Shown: positions 52,573-62,257, counted from the first letter of the stretch. The stretch: 64,000 bases of DNA from Vibrio tetraodonis (GCF_003350295.1 NZ_QLYY01000026.1:1-64000); one strand, 5' to 3'. Notes: a model not told the origin generated them from the letters alone. Numbers and translations are program-made.

Positions 52573-55134
52573 TCACAACAGCTTTTTCAGCCTATACAGC
52601 TCTTCTAGAGCTTGGCGTGGAGTAAGGTCGTCTGGGTTAATATTGGCTAGACTTTCCTCAACTTCACTTGGCTCTGGTATAAGACTGATTTGGTTTGCAC
52701 TATCACCTAAGCTGGGGTTAGGCTTGCTTTCAGCCTTACTGAGCAGTTCCAATTTAGATAGCTTGACGCGTGCATTTTTAATCACGCTTTTTGGTACACC
52801 GGCAAGCGCAGCGACAGCAAGACCATAGGACTTACTTGCAGCCCCTTCTTGTACTGAATGCATGAAAGCAATACTGTCACCGTGTTCAACGGCATCTAAG
52901 TGTACGTTAGCTAAGTGTGGTATCTGATTTGGTAACTCAGTTAACTCAAAGTAGTGAGTTGCAAATAAAGTCATTGCTCCTAGTTGTTTTGCTAACCATT
53001 CCGTGCTAGCCCATGCAAGCGACAAGCCGTCATAAGTACTTGTGCCTCGACCAATTTCATCCATAAGTACTAAACTTTTGGTCGTCGCATTATGTAAAAT
53101 ATTGGCAGTTTCTGTCATTTCAACCATGAATGTAGAGCGCCCAGACGCTAGGTCGTCTGAAGCGCCAATACGGGTAAATATTCGATCAATGGAGCCAATT
53201 TGAGCGGACTCAGCAGGAACGTATGAGCCAATATGAGCCATTAAGGCAATGAGGGCTGTCTGGCGCATATAAGTAGACTTACCGCCCATATTGGGACCAG
53301 TAATAATCAACATTTTTCGCTTCGAATTGAGTTCTATTGGATTGGCGATGAAAGGCTCATCCAATACCTGTTCAACCACTGGGTGGCGACCGGCTTGAAT
53401 ATGGATGCCAGTATCATCTGTTAAGATCGGACGGCAATAATCAAGGCTATCTGCTCGCTCAGCAAGATTTTGCAGTACATCGATTTGTGATACTGCTGAA
53501 GCCAGATTTTGCAGTTTTTCTAGATTAGGCAGCAATAGGTCAAACAGCTCTTCCCATAACTGTTTTTCAAGCGACAACGCTTTGGATTTCGAATTGAGAA
53601 CTTTATCTTCATGTTCTTTGAGCTCGGGAATAATATAGCGCTCAGCGTTTTTTAATGTTTGGCGACGAACGTAATGAGGAGGGACTAAATGACTTTGTCC
53701 CCGGCTGACTTGGATAAAGAAGCCATGAACGTTGTTGTAACCGACTTTTAAACTGTCGATACCATGACGTTCTCTTTCATCTTGTTCAAGCTTGTCGAGA
53801 TATTCGGTTGCCCCTTCGGCCAATTTACGCCATTCATCAAGTTCTTGGTTATAACCCTCTGCAATTACACCACCATCTCTAATTACAACAGGAGGATTCT
53901 CTTTTATGGCTCGTTCAAGTAATTCACAAACGGTTTGCTGCGGCGCGGCATAATTGGCAAGCTTAGCTAGGTATGGATGAGCCAAGGCACCCATGGTGTC
54001 AGCCAAATCGGGTAATTGCTGCATCGCGTGGCGCAGGCGTGCCAGATCTCTAGGGCGAGCACTGCGAAGAGCAAGACGTGCTAAGATACGCTCAATATCA
54101 CCAATTTGTTTGAGAATTGGTTCAAGTTCTGAGAACAAAGCCAGCTCTTTGAGCTCGCTAATTGCATCAAGGCGATGATTTAATGTTTTGATGTCTCGCA
54201 TTGGTTGGTGCAACCAGCGCTTTAACATTCGGCTTCCCATCGCTGTTGCGCTGCGATCCAACACTTCTGCCAGCGTGTTTTCTGAACCACCAGAAAGGTT
54301 CTGGGTGATTTCTAAATTACGCCGAGTGGCGGCATCGAGGATCACCGAACTATTTTGCTGATCATAGGTAAGAGAACGGATATGGGGTAGTGCGGTGCGC
54401 TGGGTGTCTTTGACATATTGGATCAAACATCCAGCAGCGCATAGTCCGAGCGCCGCATTTTCGACCCCAAATCCAACCAAATCTCTGGTGCCAAATTGTT
54501 GGTTAAGTTGCTGCTTAGCAGTATCGAGCTCAAACTCCCAAATTGGGCGGCGGCGATTACCATTGCGCGAGGCCATGAGCTCCACAGGTGCGAAATCTTC
54601 AGGAAACAGCAATTCTTTTGGTGAAGTACGTTGCAGCTCTGCAGCCATCGCTTCTTCAGTTTGGGGTTCTGTTAGTTGGAAGCGTCCTGATGTGACATCT
54701 AGAGTCGCATAACCAAATTTACCGTCTTGGTGATAGATAGCTGCGATGAGGTTATCAACACGCTCAGAAAGTAGCGCCTCATCGGTCACGGTTCCGGGGG
54801 TGACAATGCGCACCACCTTTCGCTCTACAGGGCCTTTACTTGTAGCAGGATCGCCAATCTGTTCACAGATAGCGACAGACTCTCCTAACTGAACTAATTT
54901 TGCGAGATAGCCTTCCACAGCATGGAATGGCACCCCCGCCATTGGAATCGGTTCGCCAGCTGATGCTCCGCGTTTTGTTAATGAAATCTCAAGCAGTTGG
55001 GAGGCACGCTTGGCATCATCATAAAAAAGTTCATAGAAATCCCCCATCCGATAAAATAACAAGATGTCCGGATTCTCAGCCTTAAGCTTGAGATATTGCT
55101 GCATCATGGGAGTGTGTTTTTGTTCAGCTTTCAC
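52573..55134 (-). CDS. mutS: DNA mismatch repair protein MutS
   Basis: 853 residues, identical in length to E. coli MutS. The N-terminal mismatch reader has the Phe-x-Glu motif in MGDFYELFYDDA. The C-terminal ATPase has GPNMGGKSTYMRQ, and the dimer-contact region MDEIGRGTSTYDG and FATHYFELT follow. The beta-clamp-binding and tetramer C-terminus is present. It is divergent from pncC/recA, which is the common Vibrio arrangement. Confidence 0.98.
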   Translation of the reverse strand: MKAEQKHTPMMQQYLKLKAENPDILLFYRMGDFYELFYDDAKRASQLLEISLTKRGASAGEPIPMAGVPFHAVEGYLAKLVQLGESVAICEQIGDPATSKGPVERKVVRIVTPGTVTDEALLSERVDNLIAAIYHQDGKFGYATLDVTSGRFQLTEPQTEEAMAAELQRTSPKELLFPEDFAPVELMASRNGNRRRPIWEFELDTAKQQLNQQFGTRDLVGFGVENAALGLCAAGCLIQYVKDTQRTALPHIRSLTYDQQNSSVILDAATRRNLEITQNLSGGSENTLAEVLDRSATAMGSRMLKRWLHQPMRDIKTLNHRLDAISELKELALFSELEPILKQIGDIERILARLALRSARPRDLARLRHAMQQLPDLADTMGALAHPYLAKLANYAAPQQTVCELLERAIKENPPVVIRDGGVIAEGYNQELDEWRKLAEGATEYLDKLEQDERERHGIDSLKVGYNNVHGFFIQVSRGQSHLVPPHYVRRQTLKNAERYIIPELKEHEDKVLNSKSKALSLEKQLWEELFDLLLPNLEKLQNLASAVSQIDVLQNLAERADSLDYCRPILTDDTGIHIQAGRHPVVEQVLDEPFIANPIELNSKRKMLIITGPNMGGKSTYMRQTALIALMAHIGSYVPAESAQIGSIDRIFTRIGASDDLASGRSTFMVEMTETANILHNATTKSLVLMDEIGRGTSTYDGLSLAWASTEWLAKQLGAMTLFATHYFELTELPNQIPHLANVHLDAVEHGDSIAFMHSVQEGAASKSYGLAVAALAGVPKSVIKNARVKLSKLELLSKAESKPNPSLGDSANQISLIPEPSEVEESLANINPDDLTPRQALEELYRLKKLL

Positions 55135-55218
55135 GGGTAATTTCTTTCGTTTGTGTCTATTGCGGCTTAGGATACGTTAATCACGATTTGGCGAAAAGTC
55201 ACAATGAGGTTTTTAGGT

Positions 55219-55704
55219 ATGGAATCACAGCAAATCTTATCGGCAAACTTGGGGGAGTGTTTAAAATACCGTCAATTACACCTCACAACGGCAGAGTCCT
55301 GTACTGGAGGCGGTGTATCAGCGGCGATCACGGATATACCTGGAAGCTCTGCTTGGTTTGATCGTGCTTTTGTTACCTACAGCAATGCCGCTAAAGTCGA
55401 GATGCTAGGGGTTGCTGAAGACACCATTCAATCGCATGGTGCAGTTAGTGAGATGACGGCGGTGGAAATGGTGCAAGGAGCGCTTAAGTATTCTAATGCC
55501 AACATTGGTGTTTCCATTAGTGGTGTGGCTGGACCTGGTGGAGGCAGTGCAGAAAAGCCCGTCGGGACAGTATGTTTTGCATGGGCCGATGATCAAGGGT
55601 GGCTAAAAGTTGATACCCAATGTTTTTCTGGTGATAGAGCAGAAGTACGACAGCAAGCAGTAACCTTTGCGTTGCAAGTATTGTATGAAAAACTGAAGAG
55701 TTAA
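55219..55704 (+). CDS. pncC: Nicotinamide-nucleotide amidohydrolase PncC (CinA C-terminal family)
   Basis: 161 residues. It deamidates NMN to nicotinic acid mononucleotide in NAD recycling. Family motifs TAESCTGGGVSAAITDIPGSSAWFDRAFVTYSNAAK and SGVAGPGGGSAEKPVGTV are present. It is the stand-alone C-terminal domain, without the CinA N-terminal half. The ATG at 55219 has GAGGT 8 bases before it; an in-frame ATG at 55204 lacks a ribosome site. It lies just before recA, as in E. coli. Confidence 0.92.
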   Translation: MESQQILSANLGECLKYRQLHLTTAESCTGGGVSAAITDIPGSSAWFDRAFVTYSNAAKVEMLGVAEDTIQSHGAVSEMTAVEMVQGALKYSNANIGVSISGVAGPGGGSAEKPVGTVCFAWADDQGWLKVDTQCFSGDRAEVRQQAVTFALQVLYEKLKS

Positions 55705-55764
55705 AATTAAACTCACAAAAATTAACAAGATGCAGATGAGATACAAAAAAAATCTCTATAACTA

Positions 55765-55792
55765 TGGACACTGTATGAATCAACAGTATAAT
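55765..55792 (+). promoter_or_regulatory. recA promoter with LexA (SOS) box in the spacer
   Basis: -35 TGGACA (55765-55770) and -10 TATAAT (55787-55792) are separated by exactly 16 bases, and those 16 bases (55771-55786) are CTGTATGAATCAACAG, a perfect CTGT-8-ACAG LexA box. LexA binding would block polymerase directly. Confidence 0.92.
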
Positions 55793-55881
55793 AATTTGTA
55801 TCGATGGCTCAGAATAGCTCTGACGCAGTAATAAGCATTCAAATATCATCAATCAACGTGATGAGTGAAGTGGAGAAAATG

Positions 55882-56928
55882 ATGGACGATAACAAACAGA
55901 AAGCGCTCGCGGCAGCACTTGGTCAGATTGAAAAGCAATTCGGTAAAGGTTCTATCATGCGTCTTGGCGATAACCGTGCCATGGATGTAGAAACCATCTC
56001 TACTGGTTCACTTTCTCTTGATATTGCGTTAGGTGCTGGTGGCCTTCCTATGGGGCGCATTGTCGAAATCTATGGTCCTGAGTCATCAGGTAAAACCACA
56101 CTCACTCTTGAACTTATTGCCGCTGCTCAACGTGAAGGTAAAACCTGTGCTTTTATTGATGCAGAGCATGCACTTGACCCTGTTTATGCGAAAAAGTTGG
56201 GCGTCGATATAGATGCCTTATTAGTATCTCAGCCGGATACTGGTGAGCAAGCACTTGAAATTTGTGATGCATTAGCTCGCTCTGGTGCAATTGACGTTAT
56301 GGTGGTCGACTCTGTTGCTGCGTTAACGCCTAAAGCAGAAATTGAAGGTGAGATGGGTGACAGCCACATGGGTCTTCAAGCTCGTATGCTGTCGCAAGCC
56401 ATGCGTAAACTAACGGGTAACCTTAAACAGTCAAACTGTATGTGTATCTTCATTAACCAAATTCGTATGAAAATAGGCGTGATGTTTGGCAACCCTGAAA
56501 CTACAACAGGTGGTAATGCACTTAAGTTCTATGCTTCAGTTCGTCTTGATATTCGTCGTACAGGTTCAATCAAAGAAGGCGATGAAGTTGTCGGTAACGA
56601 AACTCGTATCAAAGTGGTTAAGAACAAGATTGCAGCGCCATTTAAACAAGCGGAAACTCAGATTATGTATGGTCAAGGGTTTAACCGTGAAGGTGAGCTG
56701 ATTGATTTGGGTGTGAAACACAAACTGATTGAGAAAGCTGGCGCTTGGTATAGCTACAATGGCGATAAAATTGGCCAGGGTAAAGCGAATGCAGCCAAGT
56801 TCTTACGTGAAAATGTGAATGTTTCGCAAACTATTGATGCTACGCTGCGCGATATGCTGCTTTCTCCCGCTGAAATTCAAGCTGATGATTCTGAGTTAGA
56901 GCAAATGCCAGAGAAAGAAGAGTTGTAA
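55882..56928 (+). CDS. recA: Recombinase RecA
   Basis: 348 residues. It forms the ATP-dependent strand-exchange filament and triggers LexA cleavage. Walker A GPESSGKT is at 65-72, the conserved Glu in FIDAEHALDP, and the DNA-binding loops are intact. The reading frame extends upstream, but the ATG at 55882 (MDDNKQKALAAALGQIEKQFGKG) has GGAG 6 bases before it and gives the standard Vibrio start. The SOS box in the promoter makes it DNA-damage inducible. Confidence 0.99.
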   Translation: MDDNKQKALAAALGQIEKQFGKGSIMRLGDNRAMDVETISTGSLSLDIALGAGGLPMGRIVEIYGPESSGKTTLTLELIAAAQREGKTCAFIDAEHALDPVYAKKLGVDIDALLVSQPDTGEQALEICDALARSGAIDVMVVDSVAALTPKAEIEGEMGDSHMGLQARMLSQAMRKLTGNLKQSNCMCIFINQIRMKIGVMFGNPETTTGGNALKFYASVRLDIRRTGSIKEGDEVVGNETRIKVVKNKIAAPFKQAETQIMYGQGFNREGELIDLGVKHKLIEKAGAWYSYNGDKIGQGKANAAKFLRENVNVSQTIDATLRDMLLSPAEIQADDSELEQMPEKEEL

Positions 56929-56954
56929 GTTATTATACCGTTATAATGATTATG

Positions 56955-56983
56955 AGCCCTGCCAGCTGAGCGGGGCTTTTTTA
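56955..56983 (+). terminator. Terminator between recA and recX
   Basis: AGCCCTGC/GCGGGGCT (one G-U pair, 7-base loop) followed by TTTTTTAT, 26 bases past recA. In E. coli a leaky terminator here gives low RecX levels from read-through; the same is likely here. Confidence 0.9.
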
Positions 56984-57003
56984 TACCCAACTTTAGGAAG
57001 CTT

Positions 57004-57468
57004 ATGTTTAAAAGAGCCTTACCATCTTTATCTGCCAAAGATGTTGCGATGCAACTCTTGAGTCGAAGAGATCATGGTGAGTATGAACTTAGTCAAAAAC
57101 TTATTTACAAAGGTTTCGATGAAAATACAGTTTATGAAGCGATAAAATTTTGCCTTAATCATAACTACCTCGATGATCTTCGCTATGCTAAAAGCCAAGT
57201 AAGACAACATGTTTATAAAGGACATGGAGAGAGACGTATTCGTCAAGAACTAAAGCAGAAGAAAGTAGCAGAGGCGATAATCGATCTGGCGATGGAGGAA
57301 GAGTCACAAGATTGGTTTGAATTGGCTAAACAAGTTGGTGAAAAAAAATTTCATGGCCAAAAGGCTGAAGATCCAAAGCAATATGCTAAGCAAGTTCGTT
57401 TTTTTCAATATCGAGGTTTTACCTTTGAACAGATAGAATATGCGTTAGGCAAAAATGAGTATGATTAA
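57004..57468 (+). CDS. recX: RecA regulator RecX
   Basis: 154 residues, all-helical RecX repeats (AMQLLSRRDHGEYELSQKLIYKGFD, LDDLRYAKSQVRQHVYKGHGERRIRQELKQKK). It caps RecA filaments and inhibits recombination. The ATG follows AGGA. It is directly downstream of recA and its terminator. Confidence 0.94.
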   Translation: MFKRALPSLSAKDVAMQLLSRRDHGEYELSQKLIYKGFDENTVYEAIKFCLNHNYLDDLRYAKSQVRQHVYKGHGERRIRQELKQKKVAEAIIDLAMEEESQDWFELAKQVGEKKFHGQKAEDPKQYAKQVRFFQYRGFTFEQIEYALGKNEYD

Positions 57469-57696
57469 GCCTAACAATGGTTTTGCTAATTAATTATAAG
57501 CTCGCACTCTCTTTCCACTTCGTATACCAGCCTAACGACAAACTCGCGCATTTGCGATTAACAGATAACTTAGATCCTAATATTTGCACTGCTTTGGAAA
57601 AATAGTGCGTGAAAGATCAACAGGGCCTAGTCGTGGAGCTTGGCATGATCTACAATAGCGCAAAATTCTAACTCGATTATTTCTAGGAAGCGCTGC

Positions 57697-60279
57697 ATGT
57701 ACATGAGCACTGACGAGGTTCGTAATGCGTTCCTCAAATTCTTTGAAAGCAAGGGACACCAAATAGTAGATAGTTCATCTTTGGTCCCACACAACGATCC
57801 AACTCTGCTATTTACAAATGCAGGTATGAACCAATTTAAAGATTGCTTTTTAGGTGCAGAGAAACGAGCCTACACTCGAGCAACGACCGCTCAGCGTTGT
57901 GTACGTGCTGGTGGTAAACATAACGATCTAGAAAACGTTGGTTTTACTGCTCGCCATCATACCTTCTTCGAAATGCTGGGTAACTTCAGTTTTGGTGACT
58001 ACTTTAAACAAGATGCGATTGCTTATGCTTGGGAATTCTTAACTGAGACTCTAAAGCTACCTAAAGATCGTCTTTTGGTCACCGTCTATGAAACCGACGA
58101 TGAAGCTTTTGAAATTTGGAACAAACAAGTTGGTGTTCCTGCTGATCGTATTGTGCGTATCGGTGATAAAAAGGGCGGTAAACAATACGAGTCAGACAAT
58201 TTCTGGACCATGGGAGATACAGGTCCTTGTGGACCATGTACCGAGATCTTCTATGATCACGGCGAGCACATTTGGGGCGGACGTCCTGGTACTCCAGAAG
58301 AAGACGGTGATCGTTTTATCGAGATCTGGAATAACGTATTTATGCAGTTTAATCGTCATGCTGACGGTACGATGGAGCCTTTGCCTAAGCCTGCGGTCGA
58401 TACAGGAATGGGCATCGAGCGCATTTCAGCTATCATGCAAGGCGTTCACTCAAACTATGAAATCGATGTATTCCAAAAGCTTATTCAAGCAGCAGCGCAG
58501 ACGATTGGCTATCAAGACCTGTCAAACCAATCATTGCGAGTGATTGCTGATCACATTCGCTCGTGTGCATTTTTGATTGTCGATGGTGTTATGCCTTCCA
58601 ATGAAGGCCGTGGGTATGTTTTGCGTCGTATTATACGTCGTGCGGTTCGCCACGGTAATAAACTCGGTGCTCAGGGCGTGTTTTTCCACAAGATTGTTGG
58701 AGTTTTGGCTGATGTGATGGGCTCTGCTGGCGAAGAGCTCAAGAAACAGCAAGCGGTTGTAGAAAAAGTGCTGAGAATTGAGGAAGAAAACTTTGGTCGT
58801 ACCCTAGAGCGTGGCATGGCTATCCTCAATGAGGCTCTGGATAACCTAGAGGGTAAGGTTCTTGATGGGGAAACCGTATTTAAGCTTTATGATACCTATG
58901 GCTTCCCGGCAGACTTAACCAACGATGTTGCGCGTGAGCGTGAATTTTCGATTGATGAGCAAGGCTTCGAAAAGGCTATGGAAGCTCAGCGTCAGCGCGC
59001 TCGTGAAGCAGGTCAGTTCGGTACTGATTACAACGCGACAATCAAAACTCAAACACATTCTGACTTTTGCGGTTACCTTGCCACTCAAGGAAGTAGCACT
59101 GTGACCGAAATGTTTGTTGATGGTGAAGTGGCTGAGTCATTATCTGCGGGTGATAAAGCAATAGTTATCTTAGATGAGACGCCTTTTTACGCAGAGTCTG
59201 GTGGTCAGTGTGGTGATACAGGTGTTCTTAAAACTCAATCGGGTGTTTTTAAAGTAGAAGATACACAGAAGCTAGGTAATGCCATTGCTCACTATGGTGT
59301 ATTAGCAGAAGGTGTGTTAGCCAAAGATGACAAAGTAGAAACCTTGGTTGATGCTAAGCGACGTGCTGCAATCTCGCTAAACCATTCCGCCACTCACCTG
59401 CTGCATGCTGCACTTCGTCAAGTTTTGGGAGAGCATGTTACGCAAAAAGGCTCCTTGGTTAAGTCAGAAAACCTACGCTTTGACTTTTCTCACTTAGAAG
59501 CGGTAACACCTGCTGAACTTAAACAGGTGGAACGATTGGTTAATGCTCAAATCCGCCGTAATCACGTCATTGAAACGCAAATCATGGATATAGAATCGGC
59601 TAAACAAAAAGGTGCAATGGCCTTGTTTGGCGAGAAGTACGATGATGAGGTTCGTGTACTTTCAATGGGGGATTTCTCTACTGAGCTCTGTGGTGGTATT
59701 CACGCATCAAGCACTGGTGATATCGGCTTATTCAAGATCACTTCTGAAGGTGGGATAGCGGCAGGCGTTCGCCGTATAGAGGCAGTAACAGGTGAAGCGG
59801 CGCTTGATACCATTGAAATGCAGCAAGCTAAATACGAAGAGAAGTTGGTGGAGTCTGCTAACAAGGCTAAAGCTCTAGAGAAAGAGATCCAAAAGCTTAA
59901 GGACAAAATGGCGGCAGCAGAAAGTGCCAACATTATGGGCAAAGCCCAAGAAATCAAGGGCATTAAAGTTCTCATTGCTGAAATGGAAGGTGCGGATAGT
60001 AAAAACTTACGTACCATGGTTGATGACATCAAAAACCAATTGGGTAGCGGTGTTGTAATGTTAGCCAATGTTAATGATGGCAAAATAGGCTTAATCGCTG
60101 GAGTAACTAAGGACCTAGTCGGTAAAGTCAAGGCTGGAGATTTGGTTAAAATGGTCGCTGAGCAGGTTGGTGGTAAAGGTGGTGGACGTCCAGATATGGC
60201 TCAAGCAGGGGGTAGTGATATTGCGGCACTCCCACAAGCTATAAAGACAGTTCAGCCTTGGCTAGAAGAACGTCTATAA
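57697..60279 (+). CDS. alaS: Alanyl-tRNA synthetase AlaS
   Basis: 860-residue class II synthetase. The catalytic domain (FTNAGMNQFKDCFLG, RVRAGGKHNDLENVG-like) comes first, then the tRNA-recognition domain and the editing domain (HSATHLLHAALRQVLG and the C-x-x-x-H ELCGGIH). A coiled coil and C-Ala domain close it (KGGGRPDMAQAGG). The ATG at 57697 (MYMSTDEVR) has AGGAAG 8 bases upstream; another ATG lies two codons in. Confidence 0.98.
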   Translation: MYMSTDEVRNAFLKFFESKGHQIVDSSSLVPHNDPTLLFTNAGMNQFKDCFLGAEKRAYTRATTAQRCVRAGGKHNDLENVGFTARHHTFFEMLGNFSFGDYFKQDAIAYAWEFLTETLKLPKDRLLVTVYETDDEAFEIWNKQVGVPADRIVRIGDKKGGKQYESDNFWTMGDTGPCGPCTEIFYDHGEHIWGGRPGTPEEDGDRFIEIWNNVFMQFNRHADGTMEPLPKPAVDTGMGIERISAIMQGVHSNYEIDVFQKLIQAAAQTIGYQDLSNQSLRVIADHIRSCAFLIVDGVMPSNEGRGYVLRRIIRRAVRHGNKLGAQGVFFHKIVGVLADVMGSAGEELKKQQAVVEKVLRIEEENFGRTLERGMAILNEALDNLEGKVLDGETVFKLYDTYGFPADLTNDVAREREFSIDEQGFEKAMEAQRQRAREAGQFGTDYNATIKTQTHSDFCGYLATQGSSTVTEMFVDGEVAESLSAGDKAIVILDETPFYAESGGQCGDTGVLKTQSGVFKVEDTQKLGNAIAHYGVLAEGVLAKDDKVETLVDAKRRAAISLNHSATHLLHAALRQVLGEHVTQKGSLVKSENLRFDFSHLEAVTPAELKQVERLVNAQIRRNHVIETQIMDIESAKQKGAMALFGEKYDDEVRVLSMGDFSTELCGGIHASSTGDIGLFKITSEGGIAAGVRRIEAVTGEAALDTIEMQQAKYEEKLVESANKAKALEKEIQKLKDKMAAAESANIMGKAQEIKGIKVLIAEMEGADSKNLRTMVDDIKNQLGSGVVMLANVNDGKIGLIAGVTKDLVGKVKAGDLVKMVAEQVGGKGGGRPDMAQAGGSDIAALPQAIKTVQPWLEERL

Positions 60280-60283
60280 ACTT

Positions 60284-60319
60284 TTACGCTCAACCCAATT
60301 TGGTTGAGCGTAATTTTTT
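60284..60319 (+). terminator. Terminator of alaS
   Basis: A perfect 12-bp stem TTACGCTCAACC/GGTTGAGCGTAA, 6-base loop, U6 run, 4 bases past the alaS stop. Confidence 0.95.
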
Positions 60320-60455
60320 GAGCTAGCCAAGTGAATAATCTGGCACTCCCCTGGATGTCTTAGAGTTCTTGGCTTTTGTTGTTACTACCACAAGCAGTTA
60401 TATGGTAATAGTTCGTGGTGCGAATAAGACTATGGTCTTGGGAAGGTGAAGACTG

Positions 60456-61643
60456 GTGAAACATCCCCTTATCGTGCAAAAGTTTGGTGGAACCTCTGTT
60501 GGAACAATTGAAAATATCCATAGAGTCGCCGAGCACATCATCAAGGCAAAAAATCAAGGTAATCAAATTGTTGTTGTTGTGTCAGCAATGTCAGGAGAAA
60601 CCAATCGGTTAATGGATTTAGCCAAGCAAATTGATAGTGTGCCCACAGCTCGAGAGCTTGACGTCCTGCTTTCTACTGGTGAACAGGTATCCATGGCTTT
60701 ATTAGCGATGGCCTTAAATAAACAAGGTTACTCGTCACGTTCTTTGACTGGTGTACAGGCAAATATTATTACTGATCATCAGCATAACAACGCCTCGATC
60801 TTGAGCATTGATACCTCTGCTATTGAGGCACTATTATCACAAGATGTGATAGTCATAGTGGCTGGATTTCAAGGGGTTAACCAATATGGGGATATCACCA
60901 CCTTGGGGCGCGGTGGTTCAGATACCAGTGCTGTGACATTAGCCGGTGCGCTACAAGCCGATGAGTGCCAAATTTTTACCGATGTGGATGGTATATATAC
61001 TTGTGACCCCAATGTCGTGCCAGAAGCGAAAAAAATTGACGTCATTGATTGTATATCAATGGAGGAAATGGCTTATCGAGGGGCAAAAATACTTCATTTG
61101 CCTTCTGTGCAGTATGCTAGGAAAAATTGTGTTCCACTGCGTGTTTTATCGACATTTAGCCCCTCAGAAGGAAGTTTGTTAAAAGGAAATGAACCTGAGC
61201 AACCTCTGTGTGGTATTGCTATTCAGCGTCAAATGATTTGCATTAATCTAGCCAATGACGATTACCTCAGTTTTGAAAGACAGTGTAAAATGTTGGGGGT
61301 CCACATCTGGAGCGTGTCTGAGCACAAAGATGGGGTGACTATAATCATAAAACATGAAGCTTATGCCAAACTGGAACTGATTTTTGGTGATAAAATCATT
61401 ATAAGTGAAGAGGTTAGTTTGCTGACACTCGTTGGCCAACAGCTTGATGGGTTGCTCGAGTTATCTGATGTGTTACTGGCTGAACAAGGTATTAAAGTTA
61501 TTCACTCTAGTGTTAACCAAGGTTCATTGACATGGGTGCTGTCCTCAGAAAGCATCGACAAAGCCGCAAACATATTGCATCATGCGTACTTTGTCTCAGC
61601 GCAAGCGATTAACTATCAGCCTAAAAGGGTATGTTCTAGTTAA
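60456..61643 (+). CDS. lysC: Aspartate kinase (LysC-type, monofunctional)
   Basis: 395 residues. It phosphorylates aspartate, the first step to lysine, threonine and methionine. The kinase core is complete: VQKFGGTSVG at the start, GRGGSDTSAVTLAGAL, and FTDVDGIYTCDPNVVPEAKKID. The C-terminal ACT-domain part (about 250-395) is quite divergent from the usual lysine-binding sequence, so its feedback properties are uncertain. It starts with GTG after GGAAGGTG. No lysine riboswitch is seen in the 136 bases after the alaS terminator. Upstream of csrA, the conserved Vibrio order. Confidence 0.9.
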   Translation: MKHPLIVQKFGGTSVGTIENIHRVAEHIIKAKNQGNQIVVVVSAMSGETNRLMDLAKQIDSVPTARELDVLLSTGEQVSMALLAMALNKQGYSSRSLTGVQANIITDHQHNNASILSIDTSAIEALLSQDVIVIVAGFQGVNQYGDITTLGRGGSDTSAVTLAGALQADECQIFTDVDGIYTCDPNVVPEAKKIDVIDCISMEEMAYRGAKILHLPSVQYARKNCVPLRVLSTFSPSEGSLLKGNEPEQPLCGIAIQRQMICINLANDDYLSFERQCKMLGVHIWSVSEHKDGVTIIIKHEAYAKLELIFGDKIIISEEVSLLTLVGQQLDGLLELSDVLLAEQGIKVIHSSVNQGSLTWVLSSESIDKAANILHHAYFVSAQAINYQPKRVCSS

Positions 61644-61735
61644 TCAGGTTTGAGAATAAAGTTTACGAAAATATAACTTTTGTTGGATAATAGCCTCGTA
61701 GCAAGAAAAATCAGAGATTACTCAAGGAGCACAGA

Positions 61736-61933
61736 ATGCTAATTTTAACTCGCCGCGTAGGCGAAACTCTCATGATCGGCGATGAAGTCACAGTCACTGT
61801 ACTGGGCGTAAAAGGTAATCAGGTTCGTATTGGTGTTAATGCACCTAAAGAAGTGTCTGTTCACCGTGAAGAAATTTACATGCGTATTCAAGCTGAAAAA
61901 GGCAATGGTAATACGACTTCAGGTAATTACTAG
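61736..61933 (+). CDS. csrA: Carbon storage regulator CsrA
   Basis: 65-residue RNA-binding dimer that binds GGA motifs near ribosome sites and controls metabolism, motility and virulence genes. The N-terminus MLILTRRVGETLMIGD and the core RIGVNAPKEVSVHREEIY, with the RNA-contacting Arg44, are canonical. It has a strong ribosome site (AAGGAG). In Vibrio it is titrated by CsrB-type sRNAs under VarS/VarA; those are not seen here. Confidence 0.97.
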   Translation: MLILTRRVGETLMIGDEVTVTVLGVKGNQVRIGVNAPKEVSVHREEIYMRIQAEKGNGNTTSGNY

Positions 61934-61940
61934 TGAGATA

Positions 61941-61970
61941 AAAAAGGCCGACTTATGTTGGTCTTTTTTA
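61941..61970 (+). terminator. Terminator of csrA
   Basis: AAAAAGGCCGAC/GTTGGTCTTTTT, a 12-bp stem with two G-U pairs and loop TTAT, U run, 7 bases past csrA. Confidence 0.9.
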
Positions 61971-62074
61971 TACAATTAATAAAATTCATTTTTAGATAAA
62001 AGAGTGAATTAGCATCGCTTTGATTAAATTGCCGACGTTTGGAAAGGTTTTTATGATTTTTACCAAGAAAATGT

Positions 62075-62102
62075 TTGACATATTTTTGGTAAATCGTAAT
62101 AT
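62075..62102 (+). promoter_or_regulatory. Promoter of the tRNA-Ser/tRNA-Arg cluster
   Basis: A perfect -35 TTGACA (62075-62080), 16-base spacer, -10 TAATAT (62097-62102), 15 bases before the first tRNA. The bases following the -10 are GC-rich (GAGCCTCCGC), the discriminator type seen at stringently controlled stable-RNA promoters. Confidence 0.8.
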
Positions 62103-62117
62103 GAGCCTCCGCAAGAT

Positions 62118-62210
62118 GGTGAGGTGGCCGAGAGGCTGAAGGCGCTCCCCTGCTAAGGGAGTATGCGGTTTGTAGCCGCATCGAGGGTTCGAATCCCTCC
62201 CTCACCGCCA
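62118..62210 (+). tRNA. tRNA-Ser (anticodon GCT), copy 1
   Basis: A 93-base class II tRNA with a long variable arm, acceptor GGTGAGG/CCTCACC, encoded CCA end, anticodon GCT at 62152-62154. It reads AGC and AGU codons. First gene of the cluster. Confidence 0.98.
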
Positions 62211-62257
62211 TTCTTGTTTTGCTCTTATTGGAGCGAGTTTAAAACATTGATTATTGC

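Noticed and set aside
60320..60455. Lysine riboswitch in front of lysC
   Set aside because: The space is too short and no conserved lysine-aptamer blocks are visible.
61930..62211. Minus-strand 93-codon frame over tRNA-Ser and the csrA terminator
   Set aside because: Its start (REGFEPSMRLQTAYSLSRGAPSA) is the antisense translation of tRNA-Ser; no ribosome site.
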